Both the position numbers and the translations under genes were made by a program. From positions 6,510,001 to 6,574,000 of the forward strand of contig NC_134434.1 in NCBI RefSeq assembly GCF_030867145.1: 64,000 nucleotides of DNA, written 5' to 3'. This DNA is from Opisthocomus hoazin (taxonomy: Eukaryota > Chordata > Aves > Opisthocomiformes > Opisthocomidae). Below the pieces are notes generated by a model, which saw nothing but the letters and a program-made list of their open reading frames with translations, was not told the DNA's origin and did no database searches. This document shows, one piece after another, positions 12,515 through 22,414 of this stretch. Numbering within the stretch: the first letter of the stretch is position 1; every line of letters starts with the position of its first letter.

Positions 12515-12623
12515 TGCTGATGACAGGTCCCAGCGAGACAACATTCAGAAAAAGGATTTGCTAGTTTGGGACTTTGGCACATTTTCAAAACTCCGACACT
12601 TTCAGCATGTCTTTTGTTCCTAG
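12515..12623 (+). CDS. Candidate terminal coding exon (version A)
   Basis: The acceptor CTTTTCTCTGTATTCTTTTAG is excellent. After the phase-2 exit of the 7463 exon (AG plus T gives Ser) the frame stays open for 36 codons, reading SADDRSQRDNIQKKDLLVW and onward, and stops at TAG 12621-12623. Together with the two upstream exons this would make a 67-residue protein. No AATAAA follows within the next 130 bases, so a 3' end is not shown. A competing terminal exon with the same phase lies at 30542. Confidence 0.3.
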
Positions 12624-12759
12624 CTCAAATTCAGAAAATCCTCTTAGGTTAATTTGTTTTCCAGTATGAAATCGTACGAAACCTAAAACGAGAGAAAGGC
12701 ATTTTCTCCTTTCCTTTCCTCTCCACCGCAGAGGAGTGCGATAATCCGGCTCGGTAGGA

Positions 12760-13135
12760 GCGGGCAGCGGACAGCAGATCCCAGCTCCGGGCAGACGCCG
12801 GCTGCGGGAAGCGCTCGCAGGTGGGAGGAAGGCTTGAGGTCGGAGCTGGGGCGGGCTGAGCTTTACAGCGGGCCGGGGAGCCCGGGAGCCGGCCCGGTGC
12901 CCCGGGCGGGGGTTCTCGCCGCTGCCGCCCGAGGCTGCGCGGTGCCCGGCGGGCGGCGGACCCCCACCCCGCCGGGGCTCGGGGCCGGGGCTCGGGGCTC
13001 GGGGCCGGGGCCGGGGGCCGGGGCTCGGTGCCGCCGCCGGCCGTGGTGCTGAAGGGAGAGCGCCCGCCCCCGGCCCGCCGCCGCCCCGCGCCCGTCCCCC
13101 GCCCGCCCGGGCGCTCCCGGCGTTTTCCGGTCGTT
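12760..13135. promoter_or_regulatory. Second CpG island
   Basis: Dense CpG, with a candidate exon end at CGCTCGCAG followed by GTGGGAGG (donor at 12821). It lies 25 kb upstream of the KCNJ16 coding exon on the same strand, so an alternative KCNJ16 first exon is plausible. KCNJ16 uses several untranslated 5' exons in mammals. Long open frames across it on both strands are composition artefacts. No TATA box is evident. Confidence 0.55.
12974..13026 (+). repeat. GGGGCC/GGGGCT hexanucleotide-like array
   Basis: Eight or so G4-C(C/T) units with 1-3 base spacers form a G-rich array inside the CpG island. It meets the sequence rule for G-quadruplex formation on the plus strand (four or more G-runs of at least four, with short loops). 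Confidence 0.85.
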
Positions 13136-13157
13136 TTGCAAAAAAAGGGGTGTGTGT

Positions 13158-13218
13158 GGGGGGGGGGGGGGTGTGTGTGTGTGTGTGTGCGTGCGTGTGT
13201 GTGTGTGTGTGTGTGTGT
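13158..13218 (+). repeat. G14 run followed by GT microsatellite
   Basis: A run of 14 G leads into about 24 GT repeats with two GC interruptions. It sits between the CpG island and an old CR1 copy. Confidence 0.95.
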
Positions 13219-13293
13219 CAAAGTGCTTCTACAGCACTTTCTGGGAGAAAAGTTGTTCCGAGCGGTGTTCCCGTCCCGAAGCTGGCTTTACCA

Positions 13294-13775
13294 CAGAATC
13301 ATGGAATCATTTAGGTTGGAAAAGACCTTTAAGATCATCGAGTCCAACCGTTACCCTAGTACTGCCAAGCCCGCTACTAAACCAGGTCCCTAAGCACCCG
13401 CTGCTAAACCAGGTCCCTAAGCACCATGTCTACAGGTCTTTTAAATACCTCCAGGGATGGTGACCCAACCACTTTCCTGGGCAGCCTGTTCCAACACTTG
13501 CTAACCTTTTCAGTGAAGACATTTTTCCTAATGTCCAATCTAAACCTCCCCTGGTGCAACTTGAGGCCGTTTCATCTCATCCTATCACTTGTTCTTAGGA
13601 AAAGAGACCAACCCCCACCTCACTACAGCCTCCTTTCAGGTGGTTGTAGAGAGCGATAAGGTCTCCCTTGAGACTCCTTTTCTCCAGACTGACCAGTCCT
13701 CATAAGACTTGTTCTCTGGACCCTTCACCAGCTTTGTTGCTCTTCTTTGGACATGCCCCAGCATCTCAATGTCTA
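13294..13775 (-). mobile_element. CR1 LINE, older copy, minus strand
   Basis: This is the reverse complement of a CR1 3' end. It begins with the terminal 8-bp repeat remnant (cagaatcatggaatcat), then the GGTTGGAAAAGACC motif and the 'cctgggcagcctgttccaacac' and 'ttctccagactgaccagtcctcat' blocks, and fades out near 'catgccccagcatctcaatgtc'. It has a small internal duplication (aaaccaggtccctaagcacc twice, 13378-13423). It is far more diverged than the copies at 1.6 and 49.6 kb, so it is from an older subfamily. Confidence 0.92.
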
Positions 13776-15284
13776 TGGACAATGTCCACTATGCCCCATG
13801 GAACTTAAGTTGTCCTCCCCAGTTACAATTACTGGCATTTTAAATATTACAGTAGTACTTAATGCCCCTGGTAATGGTCTATTGCGCTGCTTTACCAACA
13901 CAGTGCAAAGAATTCGTCTCCAGCCTGAATCGCCAACAGCTTAATAGGTATGACACACATTACTTCTTGTGCTGAACTGCTGCAGGGGGATGTTGTGTGT
14001 TGTTAAACAGCTGCTGGATTCTGCCCGAGAGGGAAATCTATTTGTGGGTTGTATTTTGGGTTGTAAAGTTTGCAACTGTGCTTAGGAAACAGCAAAGCTA
14101 TAGAACTGTGCTGAATTATTAAGAATGTTCAGTCACAGAGAACAATAACCATAAACAAGGGGTCACACACTGGCTGGCCCCATGTGGGGGGTGTACAGAC
14201 ATGGAAAGCATAGGTCATCCGGAGTGCAAGGGCTACTGCTGAGTAGCAATACCTAAGCAGTCAGAGACCATTAACAATTACCCTCTGGCCTGTGGAACTG
14301 GCTGGATCCAGACAGCTCAAAAATAGTGTAACCCCACTGGAGAGAATGTGCGTGTACAATGGGAAGTTCTGGGAGAGATTTCCTGAGTCGCTAAGGAATG
14401 TGAGACCTGGAAGTACAAACGTTAGTGAAAATTAAGACTTTTTCTTCTTCAGGTACTTTGAAAAAAAATGACTTCCTGATTCTCAGTTTCATCTTAAGAC
14501 CAAGGGGTTAGCTGTGTGGTTGGCAAGGGCTGCGCCATTTCTATTTATCAGGTATCCCATTTGAATTCCCCTGCCAAGAACTGAATATTTAGGATTTCCA
14601 TGGCAACATATTTCTGAACCCATATTACAGTCAGACTGACGCGTATCAACTGATACAGGGATGCAGGAGGCAGTGGCTGAATTTATTCAAGCAATCACAT
14701 TCTCTTTTCCAGTGCTAATGCAAATGAATACTGAGTTAGCAAACTGAATTGACAGGGATTCCATCTCAATGAACATGTGTAATGTTCCAGCCCAGGAGAG
14801 TAGCATTTAATTGATGAGTGGGATTATATTTACATAGCAATTATAACAAAGTCAAGGTTGGCTTTATGTGAAAGACTATTTGCTATAATGTCTTGCTGCT
14901 TGGTTGTCCAGGAAAGCTGTTCCTTTATGAACAAGAAAAAAAGTCAGAACAGATGCACTCAGCTTTTACTTGTGCTTCTTTTCGTATTCTGCAAATACTC
15001 ACTTCATGAAGCCAGCTCAGTAGTCACATTGTGGTTGCCTTAGATACATACATTAATTTACTCCATTATAACTTAGATGCTGATTGTTTAACTGCACAAG
15101 TATTAATAGTTATTCACTATCCTCAAATGGCTGTTCGGTGGCTAATGTAAAATGAATTAGGGCTCATTCTAAATCCCATATAAGTCAATGGGCATCTTTC
15201 TCCTCATTTCATTCAGAGCTGGAATTAGCTATCCCCATTGCAGTGCCCTCAAATATTAATTTTTTTGTCCTCAAGACACCTTTG
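13776..15284. other. Intergenic, no gene seen
   Basis: Nothing supportable. The open frames are short and without recognisable content. Confidence 0.5.
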
Positions 15285-15385
15285 CAAGGTAAGGTAATGC
15301 TACTGACTCAGTTTCACAGATAGGAAGCTGGGGCCAAAAAGGTTACCTCAGAATCATCCAGCAAATACACAGAGATCCTGACCCT
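15285..15385 (+). repeat. MIR/L3-like ancient repeat core
   Basis: The string from 'aaggtaatgctactgactcagtttcacagata' to 'ccagcaaatacacagagatcctgaccc' matches the remembered core shared by MIR and similar old elements: a cagttt-acagatgggaaact-gaggc block, then a gttac-ctca block. It is heavily diverged. The adjoining 15.4-15.95 kb may be more of the same or another old element. Confidence 0.45.
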
Positions 15386-18300
15386 CTTCATCCCTTCAGT
15401 CTGGATTTCTTTTTCCATGGATAGTATGATGTGGAGAGAGGAAAGGTGCATGCCTGAGTTTTGCTCCAACATGGAGTTGGATTCGGGGGGAGAGAAGCAG
15501 CTGGACCTCAAAAGTAGGAGGCAATTTCACATCTTGTAGTTCTGTGTAGGCAGAGAGACCAACAACTGTATCCAGATGTCTTCTTATGGGGCCTAGCACA
15601 GAGCAAAGTTCTGCTGATGGCTCTGGAAACAAGAAGGTGGTGAGGAACTCAAACCATCTATTACCTATGGCATGGCAAGGAGAAATATGCATGACACCTA
15701 TGCTGAGTGGTCTGAATACCTCTAGACACTGAGAAGAAGGAAGGGCTGTGCTCAGAAGCCTGACGCAAATGCCATACTCATCTTTCTTCGTTGACTCATA
15801 CAGGGAGCCAGGTCCTGGCATCCCTGAATTCCCAAATGGTCAGAAATGATCATCCTTCTCTTGAACTCTGACAACAGACAGTGTGCTTTAGGTCCATCTT
15901 TGTTACTATGCCAGGAGGGTATCCCTAAGTGGCTTACCAAAGGATATACTGTGCTAGAGACAGGGAACTAAATTTAGGTCTCTTGAGGCTTTTACCACAA
16001 AAAGAGTTTTCTTCTCTTATTGTAAGCTTTCCCTGCTCTCAGTCTTATTGCCATGGAAATTGTCTCCATAGCTGGTATTAGAATTGCCTTGTTGACACCA
16101 TTAGTAAAGCATATAATAGATAGCTGAACTGCTCTGACATTTATCTTTAGGTCAACAGTTATTGAGACTCCAGAGGCAAATCAGAAAAAAGCATAGACTC
16201 TTTATTAGAAGAAGTTAATTTAACTGTATTTAAACTTCATTAAGGAGTAAAAAAAATGACCTTTCTTAATGTACTCTTTCTTTATAAAGTATGAAATAAG
16301 GATGTTAGATTAGTTTGATCCTGGTTCTTAGGATGCATACATGGTAGATGAGAATGCAAAAATTCCCGCATTCAGTTAGATACTCTTGGATGTCAAATCA
16401 AAGACCAGGTGCTCCACAAGCCCATTTCCTTTCTTCAGTGTTTTATGTTTCCTAGCTCTGTAATTCCCCCCAGGAAACCAGAAGAAATCTTAATTTCTTA
16501 CCCCCCTCCCCCCCATTAAAGTAACAGCTATGGTCATTTAAACAATCAAGCACATGTTCTTACACTGTCTGCACCTCATACTATCCATAAATGGTGATGT
16601 GGTAAGAAAAACCATGGAGGAAAAGAGAGGAAATGACATTAACCTTTTCCATCTGATAAATAAGGGCTCTATTCAGCTGCAATAATCCACATCCTTCCCT
16701 AGAGATCCAGTTAATGTAATACCTAAGGGCTCAGTTCATTTAAAATTATTTCCACACTGGCCAGCTGATTTCTTGGTGAATTATTCAGTCCCCAGACTGA
16801 AATATTCTCCCTGTGCGACAGCACATGTGAAAGGGCTAGAGCCCTTCTGTAGCTCCCGGTAGTCTGAGTGGGCCCTCGGAGGTGCCAGATGGTCTGTGAA
16901 ATCCACATGGCTTATCTGTGCCCTCGAAGTTAACAGGAACCTTTGTGCTGATTTTCATGGGACTACCAGTCTATAAGCACTGAAGATAACATACCTTGTC
17001 CCATTTGCTGCTCTTCTCTGCAGGGGCCTTCTCACCTCCCTGTCAAACTTTAAGCACCTGCAGTTGATAAGTAGTGAACAGAGAGTTTGAACTTTGAATT
17101 GGTGGAAATTTAGAGCAACAGCCAGCCAGTTCGAAAAAGGCAGCCTGGATTATGCGTGTTGTTCTGGGGTTTGAGGTAATGGATGTGGATCAGTGACCAC
17201 TGCAAGGCTGCTTCAGTGATCCACGCTCCCAAAGGCTAAAAGCTGGGAGTTGAAATGCAGGGTTTTTTCCCTTTCCCCATTTGCAATACGTCGATGGCTC
17301 CAGCGTGATTGGTATTTGCTCAGCTATAGCTGCCCAAGAAACCTGCAAAGAGAAAGGACTGTTTGTATGCATTGAGGCAGATGTTTTCAAAGCAGGACGA
17401 GGGAGGAGGGTGTGCAGAATTTAATTGCAGATCAGGGGGAAGGAGTAGCCTTAACTAATAAGTAGCAATATAGGAAAATCCCAGATTTATTATATTAGTT
17501 GTATTGATCTGTAGTCGATTGAAAGCTATGGGAATCTTGTCACTGGCATCAGGACATTTTGGATTAAGTTCCTACATTATGAGACATGTTCCTTCCTCTT
17601 TTTTCTTTTTTTTTTTTAAAGGGAGTGTAACTAATTGAGTATAATAAACCAAAGTTGTATGCAATTTTGCAACCTTTCTGATGCTGTAATAAGCTGTGCT
17701 CTGCGGGTTCGTTATTAGACTGTCTTGAAACTTGCTAGTTAAACAGGAAAAACAAGAAATCTGACCTCACTGTAGTACTTAATTGAAGTGCATTTATTGA
17801 CTGATTTTAAGCTCTTATAGCAACTCTGTTTGCTAGGAGCTATGGGCCAGCACTTGGCTTGTGTGGACCCTTGGCTCCTGGAGCGCACCCAGCGTAGCCG
17901 CACAAACACATGCCACACTCCAGGCTTGCGTCGCAGGCTTGGAGTGGGACTGAGCAGGAAGCTCTGGCTGGAGATGGGCACATTCTCCCTCGTTGCAATG
18001 CTGCTCAGCTTCTCTCCTCCTCCAGGAGCCCACAGGCCAGGCAGCCCGTGTGGGGCCAGCGTGCCAGAGGTGAAGCAGGAGTGTTGTACTGGGCGTGTTT
18101 TGGTTCCTGGCTCTTTGGTGTTGGGGTTGGTAACGGGGGTCAGCAGAGAGAATAAACCCCTTTGGATCTACCCTGGCTCCTTAAGGGTTCTGCAAGTTCG
18201 AAATCTTTAGAAGGGTCTGGATCTCCAGCCTCATGATGCCAAGGAGGGGGGACTGAGAAGACTGTTCTCTGTCAGTGCCAAAGCAAGCTACAGCTGGATC

Positions 18301-20764
18301 TCTCTGCTAGTAAATCTACCTCTGGTACTGTAATGCTGAGACTGGCATGCACTTAGTGCTAATACATTCTTATCCCCATCCCATCTGTATTAGAAATTAA
18401 GGCAGAAACTTGAAAACCATTACCACGCTGTAACCGTAAGAACAGTTTCTCACTTCACAGAGGCACTCAGCAGGCACTGGTGCTTTCAGCCTTGGCTGGT
18501 TTTGTCCGGATTCAGTTAACTTGTTCCACCAGCAGGAAAGATTTCTGAGCACTTGTGTTATCTCTCTGAAAATCTTAAGTAGGGAGCTGAACACAATTGA
18601 GAACAGTTGCCTGATAGACGAGATGGCAAGAAAATGTGTTCTGCAGGAGACTGGGGAGGAATGGAGGTCAGTCCTGGAACAGATGGTTCTGCATGGTCCT
18701 CCCCCGGTGTAGGAAATACTGAAGAAGCTTAGCAAGAGGTGGTACTGCACATTATTGTATATGATGTCATACTTTGTGTGAAACCCATTGAATTGACCTC
18801 TGTTCTACTCCACCATAACGTTAAGCTAAACTGACTGGGTTTTTTCCAAAAGTTTTGGAATACTTATGGCTTTGTGGAGCTGTTGCTTATCAACATACTG
18901 AATACTCTTAATGCCAGCTGTAGTGACGCAGGTAAATGAAGTCTGTGAAACTTCATGGTTATAAACCAGCTGCAAATCTGGCCCAGAGGAGATACGGATT
19001 CTATTCAAGGAGTCTGTGATGCAAATTTATGCAGATGACTGTCATTAGTCTACTCTATGTTTGCTTGAAACAGCAGGGTAAGGAAGAGGCAGCTACTCCG
19101 CAGAGAACAGGCCATAGAAATTGCAGATTTGTGCCCAAACTGCCATCTTAGGAAAAGTATTAGAGCACAAAAGAGACTTGCCTCTCGATTCTTTTGATAA
19201 ATTGCAGGAAAGTGGGAGTGTAGAAGCTATTTCATGAAGAGCTACCAACCTCTTGGCTCCTCTTTCTTGGCATTTATTAACAAATATTTCTGCCTGTGGT
19301 TCCCCGGAAGCAAAGCTCTGTGGCCAGATGGACACAGGCACAAGTAGCAGTGATGCACAGAAGTAGGAGCAGGCAGTGTTCATTTGACACAGCCCTAATC
19401 TGAAGACCCTAATGATGGGCTTAGGGCAAGATCACTGCCCGCATCTGGTGTGTAACACTGTCTAATAGGCCGAGTTAAAAACTTTGTAGTGGCAGGGAGG
19501 GAGTCAGCTCCAGGAACATGTTTCGTCTGGGTGAGGCAGAGCACCTGGGAAGGCCTGCGGCAGCACACAACTCATAGCATTGCTCTGTGCTGCATATGCC
19601 TCTTTTTACACTGACCTCATTTTTGTGGCCAGTGTGGCCTGCTGAAGATCTCTCCCAGCTCTCTGGGATTGCTATCACACTTCAGGTGACAGTGACAGAA
19701 GGTGAGCTGGTCTCTATGCAACCGATTCAGAGGATGGAGTGGAACAGGAGTTTAAAATAACCTGCTTTCTGCTGCGAGTGCAGGCAGGTTAGCAACAGCA
19801 GAGGATTCTGGGGGAAAAATGGGGACTTCAGACATCTACTGGTTACTTTTATAGTACATAGAGGTGGTGGGATGTAAGGATAAAATCCAAGGCCCAAAGA
19901 TACTTGGGCTGCATGCAAAAAGCCCTTTCCACTTTCACGACAATCCTCTTGTCAAGGCTTCCTTAAAGGGGCTACAATTATCTGTTGGATCAGTTATCAG
20001 AAAAATGGGAAAGGTTTGGGGTCAAATGAGTTCCTGGTGTAAATCCTCTGGTTGCTTCATACTTACTGCAAAGTAGACCTTGAGCCTTTTTGAGAAAAAA
20101 AAAGTAGGAAAACTGGGCTCCCAAATGTAGTATATTTCTCGTCAGTTCTAATGTGCTGAAAGGATGGGATTTTCTGTGAACTTTTCCCAGTCGTGCATTT
20201 TTTTCTCTCTTTGAGAAGGGGAGGAGTTGTGCCTAAAAAAACAAACCCAACCTGTCGTTCTCAGCTCTGCCAACCTGTCAGTCCAGCCATGCAAGAGAGA
20301 GGGAGAGAGACAGAGAAAAAGAAAGGAGGGAATGAAGCAGAGATTCTTTCAGATCTCAGCAGACATTAAGGTAAAGCCCATTTCTCGTTTCCTTAATTGT
20401 GCCTGTCTCTGTGTGTGTACATGTAAACAGAAATTCTGTTACCTTGGAGAGTTTTAAACTAACTAAACAACCTGTATGGGAATAAACTGTTGATCTTTTC
20501 AGCTGGAGGTGTATTTTGCATGTCACCTGGCAGCTTGTTAGTTGTTGTTTGGAAACACAGTTTCTCCCTCTGAAATTGAGAAGGAGAGTTCATGTTCATT
20601 TGAATATTAAAAAGAGGCAGAGCTTTAGTGCTTGTATGAATACATGTTTGGGAAGGTTATGAAGCTGTGTAATTTCAGGGCTGAAGCCAGCTTCTAATTA
20701 CTGATGATCAGGATAAGAACTTGTTAGAGGAGGGAATTCTTCCAAAGCTGCCTATTGCAGGGCT
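15386..20764. other. Intergenic, no gene seen
   Basis: No exon, RNA gene or young repeat is supported. A minus-strand open frame at 15396-15821 lies in old repeat-like sequence and resembles no protein I know. The 17.8-18.2 kb part is locally richer in GC but lacks an island. Confidence 0.5.
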
Positions 20765-20880
20765 CTTACACCTTCTTCTGGAGCATTTGGTATTAGCCAC
20801 TGGTGGAGACAGGATACAAGACTAGACAGACTGTGGGTCTGATCCAGTTTGGCAGTTCCTCCATTCCTCCATTCCTGTCC
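20765..20880 (+). repeat. Ancient CR1/LINE-type 3' end fragment
   Basis: 'ggtattagccactggtggagacaggatac' followed by 'gggtctgatccagtttggcagttcc' matches a repeat I remember as abundant in turtles and crocodilians (ends GGTCTGACCCAGTATGGC plus a short tail repeat). A second, longer copy lies at 42440-42610. Confidence 0.6.
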
Positions 20881-22243
20881 GTTTCTGGTGGGGTTTATCC
20901 GACTTGTCATTACTAGAGGAAGAACAAAGCTAAGGTGCAGCAAAACTGCCCACATGAATTCTTGAGCTAGGAGGGCAGACCAGCAGAGGCACTTTCGGCT
21001 CATACCAGAGGAAATTGAAGGTTACAGACTGTGAGAAATGTTGGCTGAAATGAGCGTGAGTCAGAAGAATCATTCTGCCCCAGAGCCTGCCTTATGAGTC
21101 TGGTCTGGGCAACCAGCTTGTTGGAACAACTGTAGTAGAGGGGGCCTATTAGCAAAGGCCTGAAATACAGGAATGGACACAATTTTGTTACATCTGAGTG
21201 TCTGTGCATGAGGACCTGTGTGAATGTGTACTTGTGCACAGATGTGTATGTGTAAGGAGTGTGCTGAGAGGTACTGACTCCTAGTATGCCATGAAAATCC
21301 GCAAACAAAAGTAAGAAAGGAAGAATTATGTTCATCCACCTTAGACGTACCCCTATTTCTATATTTCTAAATCCTGAACAAACATTTTAAACTGTACTGA
21401 AACGCTGCAATATCTTTCTAAGGAGGTTGAAGCTCTGCGAAGGTCATATAAAAGGCAAACCGGTGGACAGGATTTCCTTTGCTTGCTATATATTTAGGGT
21501 TTTCGCTCCTGCCAAGGTGTGCCTGCTGAAGACAACCTGTCTGGTAATATTAACCCAACAGAGAGAAGAAGTTGAAAGATGGCAGAGAAAGATAATGCAA
21601 TCATCACGTTGCTCACTGCTTGGGTTGCAATGCCCTTGCCAGGGCTTTGGTTACTGCATCTTCCTTGTTGGTAAACTTCCTCGAGTACTTGCACCTGTGC
21701 CGTAGTTTTGGATTGAAGCTCTCCTCTCGTGGCAGTGAGGCATAGCTGTGAGCCTGGGTGGAAGACAGAGGTGACCCAAATTAGAGAGGGTTGGTCTGTG
21801 AGGTGGTCTGTCCATATATTAAAAAGTTTGCAGTGTCGTCGTGTTACATCACTTTCCTTTCTTCTGGTAGCGTGGTCTCCTGGGAACTTTGAGCTGGTGT
21901 TTCTTAGTACTCCTGACTCACTCCCCATGAGGATGGTGATACAGAGTGGGAATATAAACTTTTAATACACAAAAGAAATTCTTTTATAGATAATGTTTTT
22001 GTAGTATTATTATAAGCTTTCCTGCTTGAGCCAGAAAGGAGAAGGAAGTGCTTTTTCAAGTGACCGTAGGAGATGGAGAAGAGGAAGTGAATGCTTCGGT
22101 CTTGATGGGGATAAACATTCCTAATGCTAGTTACAGTAACAGAAATTAGTCACTGAAAGAAGGAAAGGAGGAAAATGCTTTAGCTTTCATGATCTGCAAA
22201 GACTTCACCAACTAGCCTTACAGCACTTTTGCATCTTCATTTT

Positions 22244-22414
22244 GCTTCTTCTCTTCTCTTCTCTTCTCTTCTCTTCTCTTCTCTTCTCTTCTCTTCTCTT
22301 CTCTTCTCTTCTCTTCTCTTCTCTTCTCGTCTCGTCTCGTCTCGTCTCGTCTCGTCTCGTCTCGTCTCGTCTCTTCTCGTCTCTTCTCGTCTCTTCTCGT
22401 CTCTTCTCGTCTCC
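22244..22414 (+). repeat. CTTCT/CTCGT composite pentanucleotide microsatellite
   Basis: Three blocks are visible: about 16 units of pure CTTCT-type (TCTCT phase) to 22325, then nine CTCGT units (22326-22370), then four 10-base CTCTTCTCGT units (22371-22410). The open frames on both strands across it are products of the repeat, not genes. Confidence 0.97.

Noticed and set aside
12649-13221. 190-codon minus-strand frame across the second CpG island
   Set aside because: Driven by GC content and a GT microsatellite; no gene features.
15396-15821. 141-codon minus-strand frame
   Set aside because: Lies in old repeat-like sequence without promoter, splice or homology support.
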